The notes under the pieces were generated by a model. The model saw only the letters and a list, made by a program, of their open reading frames with translations, was not told the origin of the DNA and did no database searches. A stretch of 64,000 bases of DNA from Mongoliitalea lutea (GTDB taxonomy: Bacteria > Bacteroidota > Bacteroidia > Cytophagales > Cyclobacteriaceae). The DNA lies in the NCBI RefSeq assembly GCF_014652135.1, contig NZ_BMYF01000021.1, forward strand, positions 1-64,000. Direction: 5' to 3'. The position numbers were made by a program, and so were the translations under genes. Positions 25,303 through 33,927 of this stretch are shown here, piece after piece. Within the stretch, counting starts at the first letter, position 1; every line of letters begins with the position of its first letter.

Positions 25303-25845
25303 ATGGCAGTTAAAATCAGATTAGCGCGTAGAGGCCGTAAGAAATTGGCAATCTATGACGTAGTAGTAGCTGATGCGAGAGCTCCACGTGATGGACGCTT
25401 TATCGAGAAGTTGGGTACCTACAACCCAAACACTAACCCTGCATCTATCACCATCAACAACGAGCGTGCTCTCACTTGGTTGATGAACGGTGCACAGCCA
25501 ACAGATACTGTAAGAGCTATGTTGTCTTACAGAGGTGTATTGTTGAAAAAACACCTTCAAATCGGTGTAATGAAAGGTGCTATCACGCAAGAACAAGCAG
25601 ATGCTAAGTTTGAAGCGTGGAAGTCTGGCAAAGATGCTGCAATCGGCGGTAAAGTGGAATCTTTATCTAAGGCTAAAGCTGATGCTCGTCAAAAAGCATT
25701 GGAAGCTGAAGCAGCGAAAAACCAAGCGCGTTTGGACGCTATCAAAGCAAGAGAAGAAGAAGCTAAAGCTGCTGCGGCTGCTGAAGCGGCTCCTGCTGCT
25801 GAAGAAGCTCCTGCTGCTGAAGGCGAAGAGGAAACTCAAGCTTAA
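25303..25845 (+). CDS. rpsP: 30S ribosomal protein S16 (bS16) with long C-terminal extension
   Basis: The ATG at 25303 gives the canonical start [13 protein letters not shown]; an in-frame ATG 39 bp upstream would add an untypical leader overlapping the 5' UTR. Residues 1-85 are bS16 ([25 protein letters not shown] and [16 protein letters not shown] blocks). The remaining ~95 residues form a Lys/Ala/Glu-rich helix ending in a run of Ala, Pro and Glu, which is longer than the ~80-residue E. coli protein. Bacteroidota bS16 often carries such tails. First gene of a classical rpsP-rimM-trmD-rplS operon. Confidence 0.95.
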   Translation: MAVKIRLARRGRKKLAIYDVVVADARAPRDGRFIEKLGTYNPNTNPASITINNERALTWLMNGAQPTDTVRAMLSYRGVLLKKHLQIGVMKGAITQEQADAKFEAWKSGKDAAIGGKVESLSKAKADARQKALEAEAAKNQARLDAIKAREEEAKAAAAAEAAPAAEEAPAAEGEEETQA

Positions 25846-25859
25846 TATCTCATATCCCC

Positions 25860-26390
25860 ATGAACAAAGACAATTGTTTTCAATTGGGCCATATAGCCAA
25901 AGTTCATGGACTTCATGGTGAGGTAGGCATCGTACTCGATGTAGATTATCCGGAAGACTACGAAGATCTCAAACATGTATTCGTAGAGCAAAAATCTAGA
26001 TTGGTCCCCTTCTTCTTAGAACATTTTGTATGGCAGCATAGCAACAAAGTGCTCGCAAAGTTTGAGGATTATGATACAGTAGAAGCAGCTGCCCCACTCG
26101 TTGGTTCAGGCTTGTTTCTCCCGCTATCACAACTGGAAGAGTTGCCGGAAGATCAGTATTATTACCATGAGTTAATAGGATTCGAAGTACTGGACGAAGT
26201 ACTGGGAAGTATAGGGGAAGTAAAAGTTATTTATGACTTAGAAACCCAAGATCTAATGGGTGTTGACCATCAAGGCAAAGAAGTCCTTATTCCGATTCAG
26301 GATGGGATCGTCATGAGGGTCGACAAGGTAGCTAAAAAAGTTTACTGCCAATTACCTACAGGATTACTTGACATCTACTTGGAAGATTAA
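25860..26390 (+). CDS. rimM: Ribosome maturation factor RimM
   Basis: A 176-residue cytosolic protein that binds S19 and helps 30S head maturation. The N-terminal RimM domain (IAKVHGLHGEVGI near residue 12) is followed by a PRC-barrel domain (YYYHELIGFEVLD near 100, then VLIPIQDGIV and IYLED at the end). It lies 14 bp after rpsP and 3 bp before trmD in the conserved order. Confidence 0.95.
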   Translation: MNKDNCFQLGHIAKVHGLHGEVGIVLDVDYPEDYEDLKHVFVEQKSRLVPFFLEHFVWQHSNKVLAKFEDYDTVEAAAPLVGSGLFLPLSQLEELPEDQYYYHELIGFEVLDEVLGSIGEVKVIYDLETQDLMGVDHQGKEVLIPIQDGIVMRVDKVAKKVYCQLPTGLLDIYLED

Positions 26391-26393
26391 CCC

Positions 26394-27080
26394 ATGCGTA
26401 TAGATATCATTACCGTGGTTCCTGGCTTATTGGAAGGTCCTTTTGCACATTCTATTCTGAAAAGAGCAGAAGAAAAAGGTATCGCAAAAGTCAGAGTTCA
26501 TAACCTCAGAGCCTATGCCAGTGGCAAACAAAAGCAAGTCGATGACTATGCATTTGGAGGCGGTGCTGGAATGGTCCTGATGGTGGAACCCATCGTCAAA
26601 TGCATTACAGCATTACAGGCGGAGCGGATCTATGATGAAATAATCTACATGAGCCCCGATGGAAAGACCTTTGACCAAAATATGGCCAATGAGCTTTCGC
26701 TGAAAGGGAACATTATGATTCTATGCGGTCATTATAAAGGTGTGGACGAGCGGGTCCGTCAAAAATGGATCACCCGCGAAATCAGCATCGGGGATTACGT
26801 TTTATCAGGAGGAGAATTGGCAGCTGCCGTAGTGACAGATGCAATTATCCGATTGATACCAGGCGTACTCAACGATGAAACCTCAGCATTGACAGATTCC
26901 TTCCAAGATGGACTGCTAGCACCACCTGTCTACACTAGACCGGCGGAGTATGATGGAATGAAAGTTCCGGATGTATTGCTATCAGGTCATGAAGCCAAAA
27001 TCGAAGCCTGGAGATTTGAAGCATCGGTTCGCCGGACAAAAGAAAGAAGACCCGACCTATTGGAAGGGAAAGATTTCTAA
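26394..27080 (+). CDS. trmD: tRNA (guanine-37-N1)-methyltransferase
   Basis: A 228-residue SPOUT-class enzyme that methylates G37 of tRNAs and prevents frameshifting. Diagnostic blocks are [11 protein letters not shown] at the start, [12 protein letters not shown] near 50, the knotted SAM-binding region [11 protein letters not shown] near 113 and [14 protein letters not shown] near 133, and [11 protein letters not shown] near the C-terminus. Length is normal for the family. It starts 3 bp after rimM. Confidence 0.97.
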   Translation: MRIDIITVVPGLLEGPFAHSILKRAEEKGIAKVRVHNLRAYASGKQKQVDDYAFGGGAGMVLMVEPIVKCITALQAERIYDEIIYMSPDGKTFDQNMANELSLKGNIMILCGHYKGVDERVRQKWITREISIGDYVLSGGELAAAVVTDAIIRLIPGVLNDETSALTDSFQDGLLAPPVYTRPAEYDGMKVPDVLLSGHEAKIEAWRFEASVRRTKERRPDLLEGKDF

Positions 27081-27166
27081 AGGCGATTGTAAGCAAGCAC
27101 TAATAATAGAATTCATTCAAGACTGCGCGGAAGCGCAATGCTACAAGCAAATAAAACATTTAAGCT

Positions 27167-27538
27167 ATGAGCGAACTAATGAAAATCGTAGAAGCGGAAT
27201 ACAGCGAGGTAAGAGCTAAATTCCCTTCTTTCAAAGCTGGTGATACCATCAACGTTCACGTAAGAATCGTAGAAGGTAACAAAGAAAGAATCCAGCAATT
27301 CCAAGGAACTGTAATCCAAAGAAAAAACCCTAACTCCAATGGTGAGACGTTCACTGTAAGAAAAGTTTCTAATGGTGTTGGTGTTGAGAGAATTTTCCCA
27401 ATCCTTTCTCCTGCAATCGAAAAAATCGAATTGATGAGAGAAGGTAAAGTGAGAAGAGCTCGTTTGTTCTACTTGAGAGGCCGTCAAGGAAAGTCTGCAA
27501 GAATCAAGGAAAAAATCAGAACAAAGAAAGACGCTTAA
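27167..27538 (+). CDS. rplS: 50S ribosomal protein L19 (bL19)
   Basis: A 123-residue basic protein at the 30S-50S interface. Conserved runs are [20 protein letters not shown], the QQFQGTVI block, [15 protein letters not shown] and the C-terminal [20 protein letters not shown]. Last gene of the rpsP operon, followed by a terminator at 27557-27588. Confidence 0.97.
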   Translation: MSELMKIVEAEYSEVRAKFPSFKAGDTINVHVRIVEGNKERIQQFQGTVIQRKNPNSNGETFTVRKVSNGVGVERIFPILSPAIEKIELMREGKVRRARLFYLRGRQGKSARIKEKIRTKKDA

Positions 27539-27556
27539 TCAAAGCAAATCTTTGCA

Positions 27557-27588
27557 AGAAAAGGGAACTCGTTCAGGGTTCCCTTTTC
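27557..27588 (+). terminator. Terminator of the rpsP operon
   Basis: An 11-bp stem GAAAAGGGAAC / GTTCCCTTTTC around a 10-nt loop, with T-rich sequence after it, just past the rplS stop. Confidence 0.85.
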
Positions 27589-27635
27589 TATTATAGTTTT
27601 TTCAGTTGATTTTGAGGTTTTTAACCACTCTCTTA

Positions 27636-27950
27636 TCATAACTCTTGAATAAATTTGATTAACATTCTTAAACTTTCGCTTTTTGGTGAATCTAAAACCC
27701 AATTCTCAATCTGTACAGTGTTCAAGTTCCTTAACCCACTTTCATCTAACCTTAAATTTTCAATCAAAAACTCATATGCATTTTTTATACTCCTAAATCG
27801 TACATCTCGTGTGGTAATTATTTTATCACAAATAGCCTTCTCTGGGCTCGCAATCATCACGTATTGCGTGTCGCTAAGTCGATCAAAATTTACTATCTTT
27901 GCACCCTGATTTTCAGAAACCAAACCAACCATTTGCCCTCTAAATGGGTT
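27636..27950 (-). pseudogene. Remnant of an AbiEi-type antitoxin gene (C-terminal part)
   Basis: The minus frame contains MIASPEKAICDKIITTRDVR and a final LRLDESGLRNLNTVQIENW...MLIKFIQEL, the pattern of the C-terminal half of type IV AbiEi-family antitoxins (SPEKALCD block). The N-terminal HTH is missing. The open frame extends to 28013, but that part lies over the gltX start and reads like noise (it is the complement of gltX codons 1-14). No AbiEii nucleotidyltransferase toxin is adjacent. Family assignment is from recall and moderate. Confidence 0.5.
27894..27901 (+). promoter_or_regulatory. Candidate gltX promoter -7 element
   Basis: TATCTTTG matches TAnnTTTG about 72 nt before the gltX start. 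It lies inside the antitoxin remnant, with no -33 TTTG at the usual spacing (the nearest TATTG ends 27 bp upstream). Confidence 0.5.
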
Positions 27951-27972
27951 AGATGACAGAAGAAAAACCAAT

Positions 27973-29499
27973 ATGAATAGAGAAGTACGCGTTCGCTTTG
28001 CTCCTTCACCCACAGGAGCTCTACATATCGGAGGAGTTAGAACTGCTCTTTATAACTACCTCTTTGCCAGAAAAAACAATGGTAAATTTTTGTTAAGAAT
28101 TGAGGATACGGATCAGACTAGATTTGTTCCCGGAGCTGAAGAATACATCAAAGATGCTTTGGATTGGTTAGGGATTACTCCTGATGAGAGCCCTTGGAAT
28201 CCGGCTGACTGTGCTCCATACCGTCAGTCTGAACGCAAGCCTATGTACATGCAGTATGCCTTGGACTTGGTGGAAAAAGGCCATGCGTATTATGCATTTG
28301 ATACAGCAGAAGAGTTGGAAGCAATGCGGGAGCGCTTGACTGCCGCCCGTGTGGTATCTCCTCAATATAATTCCATTACGCGTACACAGATGAAAAACTC
28401 CTTGACTTTGCCTGAGGATGAGGTAAAAGCAAGGCTGGCATCTGGCGAACCCTATGTAATTCGTATCAAAATCCCACGCAAAGAAGAAGTGCGATTAAAT
28501 GATATGATCCGTGGTTGGGTGATGGTACACAGTTCAACCTTGGATGATAAGGTATTGATGAAATCCGATGGGATGCCAACCTATCACTTGGCCAATATCG
28601 TGGATGACCACTTGATGGGAATCACCCATGTAATCAGAGGGGAAGAGTGGTTACCATCTGCTCCATTACACGTATTGCTATACAAATACTTTGGTTGGGA
28701 GGATACTATGCCTCAGTTTGCACACTTGCCCCTATTACTCAAGCCTGATGGAAATGGCAAGCTTTCCAAGCGTGATGCGGATAAGCATGGATTTCCGGTA
28801 TTCCCGATGGACTGGCAAGATCCTAACACGGGAGATAAAGCTATGGGATTCCGTGAACAAGGGTATTTGAAAGAGGCATTGATCAATTTCTTGGCTTTCT
28901 TGGGCTGGAACCCTGGAGATCATCGGGAAATGTTTACCTTGGATGAACTGGTAGAAGCATTCAGTATTGAGCGTATTGGAAAGTCAGGGACCAAGTTTGA
29001 CATCAATAAAGCAAAGTGGTACAATGAACAATATCTGCGAGCTAAAACTGACGAAGAACTTGCGGTATACTTGCAAAATGAAGTTGCCAAGGATGGCTTG
29101 GAAGTGGATGCTGAAAAAGCAGCCAAAATTGCAAGCATCATGAAAGAGCGTGCAACATTCCCTGCGGACCTTTGGAAAGAAGGAAAATTCATGTTGATTG
29201 CTCCTCAGAGCTTCGATCAAGATGTGGCAAGCAAAAAATGGAATCAGGATGCAGTGACGGTATTGAATAGCTATGTTCAAGAATTAGCAGCTGACACTGC
29301 GGAGTTCACTCCCGAGTTGGCCAAAGCTTTACTTGAAAAAGCAGCCGAGAGCAACGGAATCAAATTAGGAAAAATCATGCAGGCAGTACGCTTGGCGGTG
29401 ACAGGCGTAGGTGCTGGTCCAGATTTGATGGCCGTATTTGTCATCATCGGCAAGGATGAATTGATCAAACGTATTCAATTTGCCGTATCAACTTTATAG
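27973..29499 (+). CDS. gltX: Glutamyl-tRNA synthetase
   Basis: A 508-residue class I aminoacyl-tRNA synthetase charging tRNA-Glu. The HIGH-type motif is at residues 11-21 (PSPTGALHIGG), followed by ALYNYLFARK, LRIEDTDQ and the KMSKS-type motif KLSKRD at about residue 263. The C-terminal anticodon-binding helical domain ends at 508. Length is typical. A small conserved gene follows after 21 bp. Confidence 0.97.
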   Translation: MNREVRVRFAPSPTGALHIGGVRTALYNYLFARKNNGKFLLRIEDTDQTRFVPGAEEYIKDALDWLGITPDESPWNPADCAPYRQSERKPMYMQYALDLVEKGHAYYAFDTAEELEAMRERLTAARVVSPQYNSITRTQMKNSLTLPEDEVKARLASGEPYVIRIKIPRKEEVRLNDMIRGWVMVHSSTLDDKVLMKSDGMPTYHLANIVDDHLMGITHVIRGEEWLPSAPLHVLLYKYFGWEDTMPQFAHLPLLLKPDGNGKLSKRDADKHGFPVFPMDWQDPNTGDKAMGFREQGYLKEALINFLAFLGWNPGDHREMFTLDELVEAFSIERIGKSGTKFDINKAKWYNEQYLRAKTDEELAVYLQNEVAKDGLEVDAEKAAKIASIMKERATFPADLWKEGKFMLIAPQSFDQDVASKKWNQDAVTVLNSYVQELAADTAEFTPELAKALLEKAAESNGIKLGKIMQAVRLAVTGVGAGPDLMAVFVIIGKDELIKRIQFAVSTL

Positions 29500-29520
29500 A
29501 ATAAATAACTAGCTGGAGTC

Positions 29521-29730
29521 ATGGCGAAAAAACCCAAAAAAGAAGAAAATCCAAAAGTCCATAAGGATTTGGAAGGATTCAAAATGAGTATCAACTCATT
29601 CGGTGAGATTTCTAGCAGCTTTTCCATCGAGAAGCTCAATGAGTTTTTGAACAAAAATGTCGAAGACAAAAAGCTAAAAGACCGAGAGGATATTGATGAT
29701 ATCAAAGAAGGGAAATCTTCTGACTCTTAA
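29521..29730 (+). CDS. Small charged conserved protein, function unknown
   Basis: A 69-residue hydrophilic protein with a basic N-terminus (MAKKPKKEEN), a central amphipathic segment (MSINSFGEISSSFSIEKLNEFL) and an acidic tail. It starts 21 bp after gltX and is followed by a strong terminator, so it is the last gene of a gltX operon. I believe similar small proteins occur beside gltX in related Bacteroidota, but the function is not known. The good codon usage and terminator support a real gene. Confidence 0.7.
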   Translation: MAKKPKKEENPKVHKDLEGFKMSINSFGEISSSFSIEKLNEFLNKNVEDKKLKDREDIDDIKEGKSSDS

Positions 29731-29736
29731 TCAGAA

Positions 29737-29777
29737 AACTGAAAAGCGCTCACGTAATTGTAGCGCTTTTCTTTTTT
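29737..29777 (+). terminator. Terminator of the gltX operon
   Basis: A 9-bp stem AAAAGCGCT / AGCGCTTTT around an 11-nt loop, followed by a C and six T residues. Confidence 0.88.
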
Positions 29778-29823
29778 CCGTACTGAAAATAGTTTACTTT
29801 TAGTTGTCCCAAACTTCATCAAC

Positions 29824-32571
29824 ATGAGAAAGGTATTTTTAGCATTCGTAGGATGGTTTATGGTGCTGTATACATTTGCCCAAACGGGTTCTATTACAGG
29901 AATCGTACTGGACGCACAGACGAAAGAGCCGCTTCCATTTTGTAACGTTTTTATTAATAACACCACAATTGCCACGACTACGGATTTTGACGGGGCATTT
30001 ACATTAACAGGTATTGCTGAAGGAGATATAGAGGTAGGTTTTTCCTTTATTGGTTACAAAGCACAACAGAAAACGGTAACAGTGAAGGCGGGCACCTCCC
30101 AAAGTATTTCAATTAATTTAGCCCCTACTGAGCAAGAACTGAGTGATGTAGAGATCAAAGCCTCAAGAGATAAAGCTTGGGAGCGAGAGCTTAAAAAGTT
30201 TAGCGATTATTTTTTAGGTACAGATGAAATTGCATCTTCTTGTGAAATTTTAAACCCATGGGTGATCGATTTTCCTGAAAACAATAGCAATACCGCTTTC
30301 CGTGCATTTGCCTATCAACCAATTCAAATCAAAAATAATGCTTTAGGATACTTACTGACCTTTGATTTGAAAGAGTTTCAATTCACCAATCAATCCTATG
30401 TTATCGTAGGAGCAACACGATTTGAAGAATTAGAGGCACCTGATAACCGAACTCGCAACCTTTGGAGAGCAAATCGCTTGGATACTTATTTGCGTTCACC
30501 TGCCAATATGTTCCGTGCTATGATCATCGGTAGGCACAATCAGGAAGGGTTTTATTTGTATTGGGATAAGCCTGGGGGATCAGAATCTAGGAATATGCGT
30601 TCCGATGTGTTTGCCGAAGAGTTGGGGAAATCTGTCATCAAATACGAACCTGAAAACTTGGTGTCACTTGGGAAAAAACCTGGGGAGTACAGGCTTTTTC
30701 TCAAAGGAAGAATTGAGATTCACTATGAAAAAGGATATTCCAAAGTCAATACCTACAAAGATGCTCCCTATCCAATTTCTTGGCTGGAAGTCAATGGTAA
30801 CTATGTAACCGTTACTTCCAATGGAATGGTAGTCAATCAAAAAGATGTGGTTTTTTCGGGCGATATGAATAAGAGTAAAGTGGGAAACCTGCTGCCTCTG
30901 GATTACAGTCCTTCTTTAGCTGCCCAAATGCAGGCGCAAGTAGTGCGAGATGCGAATAGCCTGCAAGAGCGAATTCACTTGCACACCGACAGATCGTATT
31001 ACTACAAAGGAGATCAGGTGTTTTTCAAGGCTTATATAAATTATGCCAATCCTTTCAATCGCCGTGAGTTGAGTCAGGTCTTGTATGTAGAACTCCTATC
31101 CGAAGACAGAGATGTGATTTTGGAACGTAAGCTCAAGATAGAAAATGGAGTAGCTGTTGGAGATTTTCGATTACCGGAGCGCTTAGAAGGCAATGCTTAC
31201 TATGTAAGAGCCTTTACCCAATGGAACCGGAACTATGGGCCTGATGCCTATTTTGTTCAAGCTTTACCCGTTTTGGATATTACCCAAAAAATCCTGCAAC
31301 CTGTACAAGATCCAAGTAGGGATTTGCCTGTTAAGGTTACTTTTCAAGCAGAACCTACGGAGCTAGATAAAAGGACACTTGTAGTGCTTTCTTTAGAAAC
31401 CAAAGATGCAAACAATAGACCTATTGCGTCCAATCTATCGGTAAGCATTACAGATGACAGGCTGGCCTTACCCAATGCTGTTCCTTCTAGAATTGCTGAA
31501 AACTTGGCAATCAAAGAAGTTCCTGCCCATATTACTACCGAAAAGTTTATGCATCAGGTTGAAAATACCTTTAGTCTTTCAGGCATGTTTAAAAATGAAA
31601 AAGGTAAAGCTACAGCTACACCATTTACTGTTTATATCAATAACTTCGAAGGGGAATTAGATTGGGAGACAGAAAAGGATGGCTCCTTTATATTGGATGA
31701 AATGGATTTTTATGGACCGATTGATTTCTCATTTTTGGCGGTGGATAAAAAAGGAAAAGGCTACGGCACCTTCGAATTGACACCTAAATTGAAGCCTCCG
31801 TTTTTTATTCCTTCACATGCTAGGATGCCTACTATCTCAGATGCAGGTGAGCAATTATTTAAAGAAAGAATTGCTGAGGTAGTCTTGGAAGAAGTCAAGG
31901 TAGAAGCGGTCAGTTCGAGATCGAATAAGGCAATATATGGAAATGCTGATTATGTTATAGCAGGGGAATCCCTGATGCGTGGAGGAAATGCAGCTGATTT
32001 GTTGTTAGGGATAAAGGCCTATGTGCCGGGGATGATGGTCAATTCTCTGGGACAGGTTACTTTAAGAGGAGGTGCCACTTCGGTCTCTAATTCTTTGGAA
32101 CCATTGGTGATGCTGGATGGGAATGTATTGCCATCAAGTTCTGCCGCCAATGTGATCCGTTCGATCAATCCTAACGACGTGGATCGGGTAGAAGTAGTGA
32201 CCCGAATGCTTTCAATCATGGGGGATATGGGCCGAAATGGTATAATTGCGATTTATTTGAAAAAAGGGAATATGCAGACAGCTGACCTCTTGGCAGGAAG
32301 TCCAGGTTTGAGTTCATTTGTCGTAGAGGGATTTCACCCTCCTTCCAATTTCGTACAACTAGATTATGGAACATTGGAAGATGCACCGCTTTATGATGAA
32401 CGTGTCACTTTGTATTGGAATCCTTATTTGATTACAGATTCTGTGACGGGAAAAGTGCAATTAGCCTTTTATACCAATGATTTGGACTCCCCCAAAACGG
32501 TGACCGTCGAAGGGTTGACGATCGATGGGCAGGCCATTCATGCTACATATACGATTCCTTTTCGTAAATAA
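29824..32571 (+). CDS. Carboxypeptidase-regulatory / macroglobulin-like / TonB-plug protein (no barrel)
   Basis: A 915-residue exported protein. Signal peptide (1-20, ends YTFAQ). Carboxypeptidase-regulatory-like domain (about 22-105, GSITGIVLDAQTKEPLP start). A ~250-residue segment of DUF5686/CarboxypepD-linked type. A macroglobulin MG2-like strand region (about 385-490, IHLHTDRSYYYKGDQVFFKAY). Near residues 700-820, a TonB plug-like block (DLLLGIKAYVPGM, LRGGATSV, PLVMLDGN, INPNDVDRVEVV, NGIIAIYLKKG) with no downstream beta-barrel. Proteins of this layout are periplasmic or surface-exposed in Bacteroidota; function unknown. It sits between gltX and a porin-like gene. Confidence 0.75.
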   Translation: MRKVFLAFVGWFMVLYTFAQTGSITGIVLDAQTKEPLPFCNVFINNTTIATTTDFDGAFTLTGIAEGDIEVGFSFIGYKAQQKTVTVKAGTSQSISINLAPTEQELSDVEIKASRDKAWERELKKFSDYFLGTDEIASSCEILNPWVIDFPENNSNTAFRAFAYQPIQIKNNALGYLLTFDLKEFQFTNQSYVIVGATRFEELEAPDNRTRNLWRANRLDTYLRSPANMFRAMIIGRHNQEGFYLYWDKPGGSESRNMRSDVFAEELGKSVIKYEPENLVSLGKKPGEYRLFLKGRIEIHYEKGYSKVNTYKDAPYPISWLEVNGNYVTVTSNGMVVNQKDVVFSGDMNKSKVGNLLPLDYSPSLAAQMQAQVVRDANSLQERIHLHTDRSYYYKGDQVFFKAYINYANPFNRRELSQVLYVELLSEDRDVILERKLKIENGVAVGDFRLPERLEGNAYYVRAFTQWNRNYGPDAYFVQALPVLDITQKILQPVQDPSRDLPVKVTFQAEPTELDKRTLVVLSLETKDANNRPIASNLSVSITDDRLALPNAVPSRIAENLAIKEVPAHITTEKFMHQVENTFSLSGMFKNEKGKATATPFTVYINNFEGELDWETEKDGSFILDEMDFYGPIDFSFLAVDKKGKGYGTFELTPKLKPPFFIPSHARMPTISDAGEQLFKERIAEVVLEEVKVEAVSSRSNKAIYGNADYVIAGESLMRGGNAADLLLGIKAYVPGMMVNSLGQVTLRGGATSVSNSLEPLVMLDGNVLPSSSAANVIRSINPNDVDRVEVVTRMLSIMGDMGRNGIIAIYLKKGNMQTADLLAGSPGLSSFVVEGFHPPSNFVQLDYGTLEDAPLYDERVTLYWNPYLITDSVTGKVQLAFYTNDLDSPKTVTVEGLTIDGQAIHATYTIPFRK

Positions 32572-32626
32572 GCGCTAAATATTTGCTACTATTCCCATTT
32601 ATTAAAGATCTACTGTATTTTTGAGC

Positions 32627-33292
32627 ATGAAATTATCCTATCTGCTGTTTGGGTTACTGCTGCTGATGAGTTGGGAGGCTGTTGCTCAGTTGAATGTCGG
32701 GGTACGGGGTGGCTATAGTACGTCTTCAATTACCTATAGACCTGAGCCGGGACGTCCTGCTATCAATACATCCAATATCAATGCGCCTCTTTATGGCTTG
32801 GTAGTAGAGTATTTTGGTAATAAAAATGCAGGCATTGCCTTGGAGATTCATCAGGTGAGTTTGGGTTACACCCAACGGGACAGTATCTCCGGCGGTGAGA
32901 ATCAAACAGAATTGCGCTATTTAAAAATGCCTCTTCTGTCCAATTTTTATTTCGGTAATTCCGGGCGCTTTCATATCAAATTGGGACCTCATGTGGGTAT
33001 GTTGATCAATGCGATTGACATCAAGCGAGAGGTTCCTGATAATCCGATATTCCTGCCGACTTATGGTCAGCCGGGTGATAATCCCAACCGCTTTATGTAT
33101 GGATTGACCCTTGGGGCTGGATTGTCCAAGCTTTTAGGCAAGTCAACCTTAGCGGGTGATGTCCGCTTTGGATATGAATTTGCACGACCGGAATCCCAAA
33201 ACCGGATTTTTGATATGAACTCTTCTACTATTGAAGTTTCTCTGACATATATGTTCCAGTTGGTCAAGCCGAAGTGGAAAAAAGAAGAATAG
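32627..33292 (+). CDS. Outer-membrane beta-barrel (porin-like) protein
   Basis: A 221-residue protein from the ATG at 32627 (a TTG 6 bp upstream is less likely). Signal peptide 1-20 (ends AVAQ). The mature part has amphipathic strands with alternating aromatic residues (LNVGVRGGYSTSSITY at the start, TIEVSLTYMFQL at the end), matching the Bacteroidota small outer-membrane beta-barrel family (PF13568-like). It is 55 bp after the plug-domain gene on the same strand and may be co-expressed. Substrate unknown. Confidence 0.8.
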   Translation: MKLSYLLFGLLLLMSWEAVAQLNVGVRGGYSTSSITYRPEPGRPAINTSNINAPLYGLVVEYFGNKNAGIALEIHQVSLGYTQRDSISGGENQTELRYLKMPLLSNFYFGNSGRFHIKLGPHVGMLINAIDIKREVPDNPIFLPTYGQPGDNPNRFMYGLTLGAGLSKLLGKSTLAGDVRFGYEFARPESQNRIFDMNSSTIEVSLTYMFQLVKPKWKKEE

Positions 33293-33345
33293 AGGAACTA
33301 TTTAGTGTTTTTTGAGGTATAGGAATAGAATTAAATCCAATCGAC

Positions 33346-33927
33346 ATGTTGCAAGCTCAAAAACGCCCCGTACATATTTATATGGAAGCCAATCCCAACC
33401 CAAACTCTATGAAGTTTGTGGTCAACTTTATGTTGGCAGATGATGGCATTAGTTTTGATTATCCTACCCAAGAGAGCACGGAGACCTCTCCTTTAGCAAA
33501 CGAGTTATTCAATTTTGCGGCAGTAGAGCGTGTTTTTATCGCTGCAAATTTCGTAACTGTAAGCAAAAAAGAAGATGTAGAATGGTTCGAGATACAAGAC
33601 TTTATCCGTGAGCATATCAAAAAATATTTGGAGTCCGGTAAATCGGCAGTAACGGTGGTTTATGATAAAGATCCGTTATTTGATGAAAATGACTCTGAAA
33701 TTGTGAAAAAAATTAAAGGGATTTTGGACGAATATATCCGTCCTGCCGTTGAACAAGATGGTGGAGCGATTGTATTTCATAGTTTTCAAGATGGTATTGT
33801 GAAAGTATTGTTACAGGGAAGCTGTTCGGGCTGTCCTTCCAGCACTGTGACCTTGAAGGCAGGAATCCAAAATCTTCTTACCCGAATGATTCCGGAGGTA
33901 AAAGAAGTACAAGCAGAAGGTGTTTAA
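33346..33927 (+). CDS. Nfu-type iron-sulfur cluster scaffold/carrier protein
   Basis: A 193-residue cytosolic protein with two domains: N-terminal Nfu_N (about 8-95, with EANPNPNSMKF) and C-terminal NifU domain (about 115-190) whose GSCSGCPSS motif provides C160 and C163 as cluster ligands. Proteins of this type transfer Fe-S clusters to client enzymes such as IspH. The 3' end overlaps the next gene (GTG start at 33920) by 8 bp. Gene symbol is not assigned because nfuA refers to a different domain order in E. coli. Confidence 0.9.
   Translation: MLQAQKRPVHIYMEANPNPNSMKFVVNFMLADDGISFDYPTQESTETSPLANELFNFAAVERVFIAANFVTVSKKEDVEWFEIQDFIREHIKKYLESGKSAVTVVYDKDPLFDENDSEIVKKIKGILDEYIRPAVEQDGGAIVFHSFQDGIVKVLLQGSCSGCPSSTVTLKAGIQNLLTRMIPEVKEVQAEGV

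Noticed and set aside
25577-25921. Lys/Leu-rich ORF overlapping rpsP and rimM
   Set aside because: Frame-shifted shadow of the Ala/Lys/Glu-rich rpsP tail.
27951-28013. N-terminal extension of the antitoxin-like frame
   Set aside because: Antisense of the gltX start codons, without family similarity.
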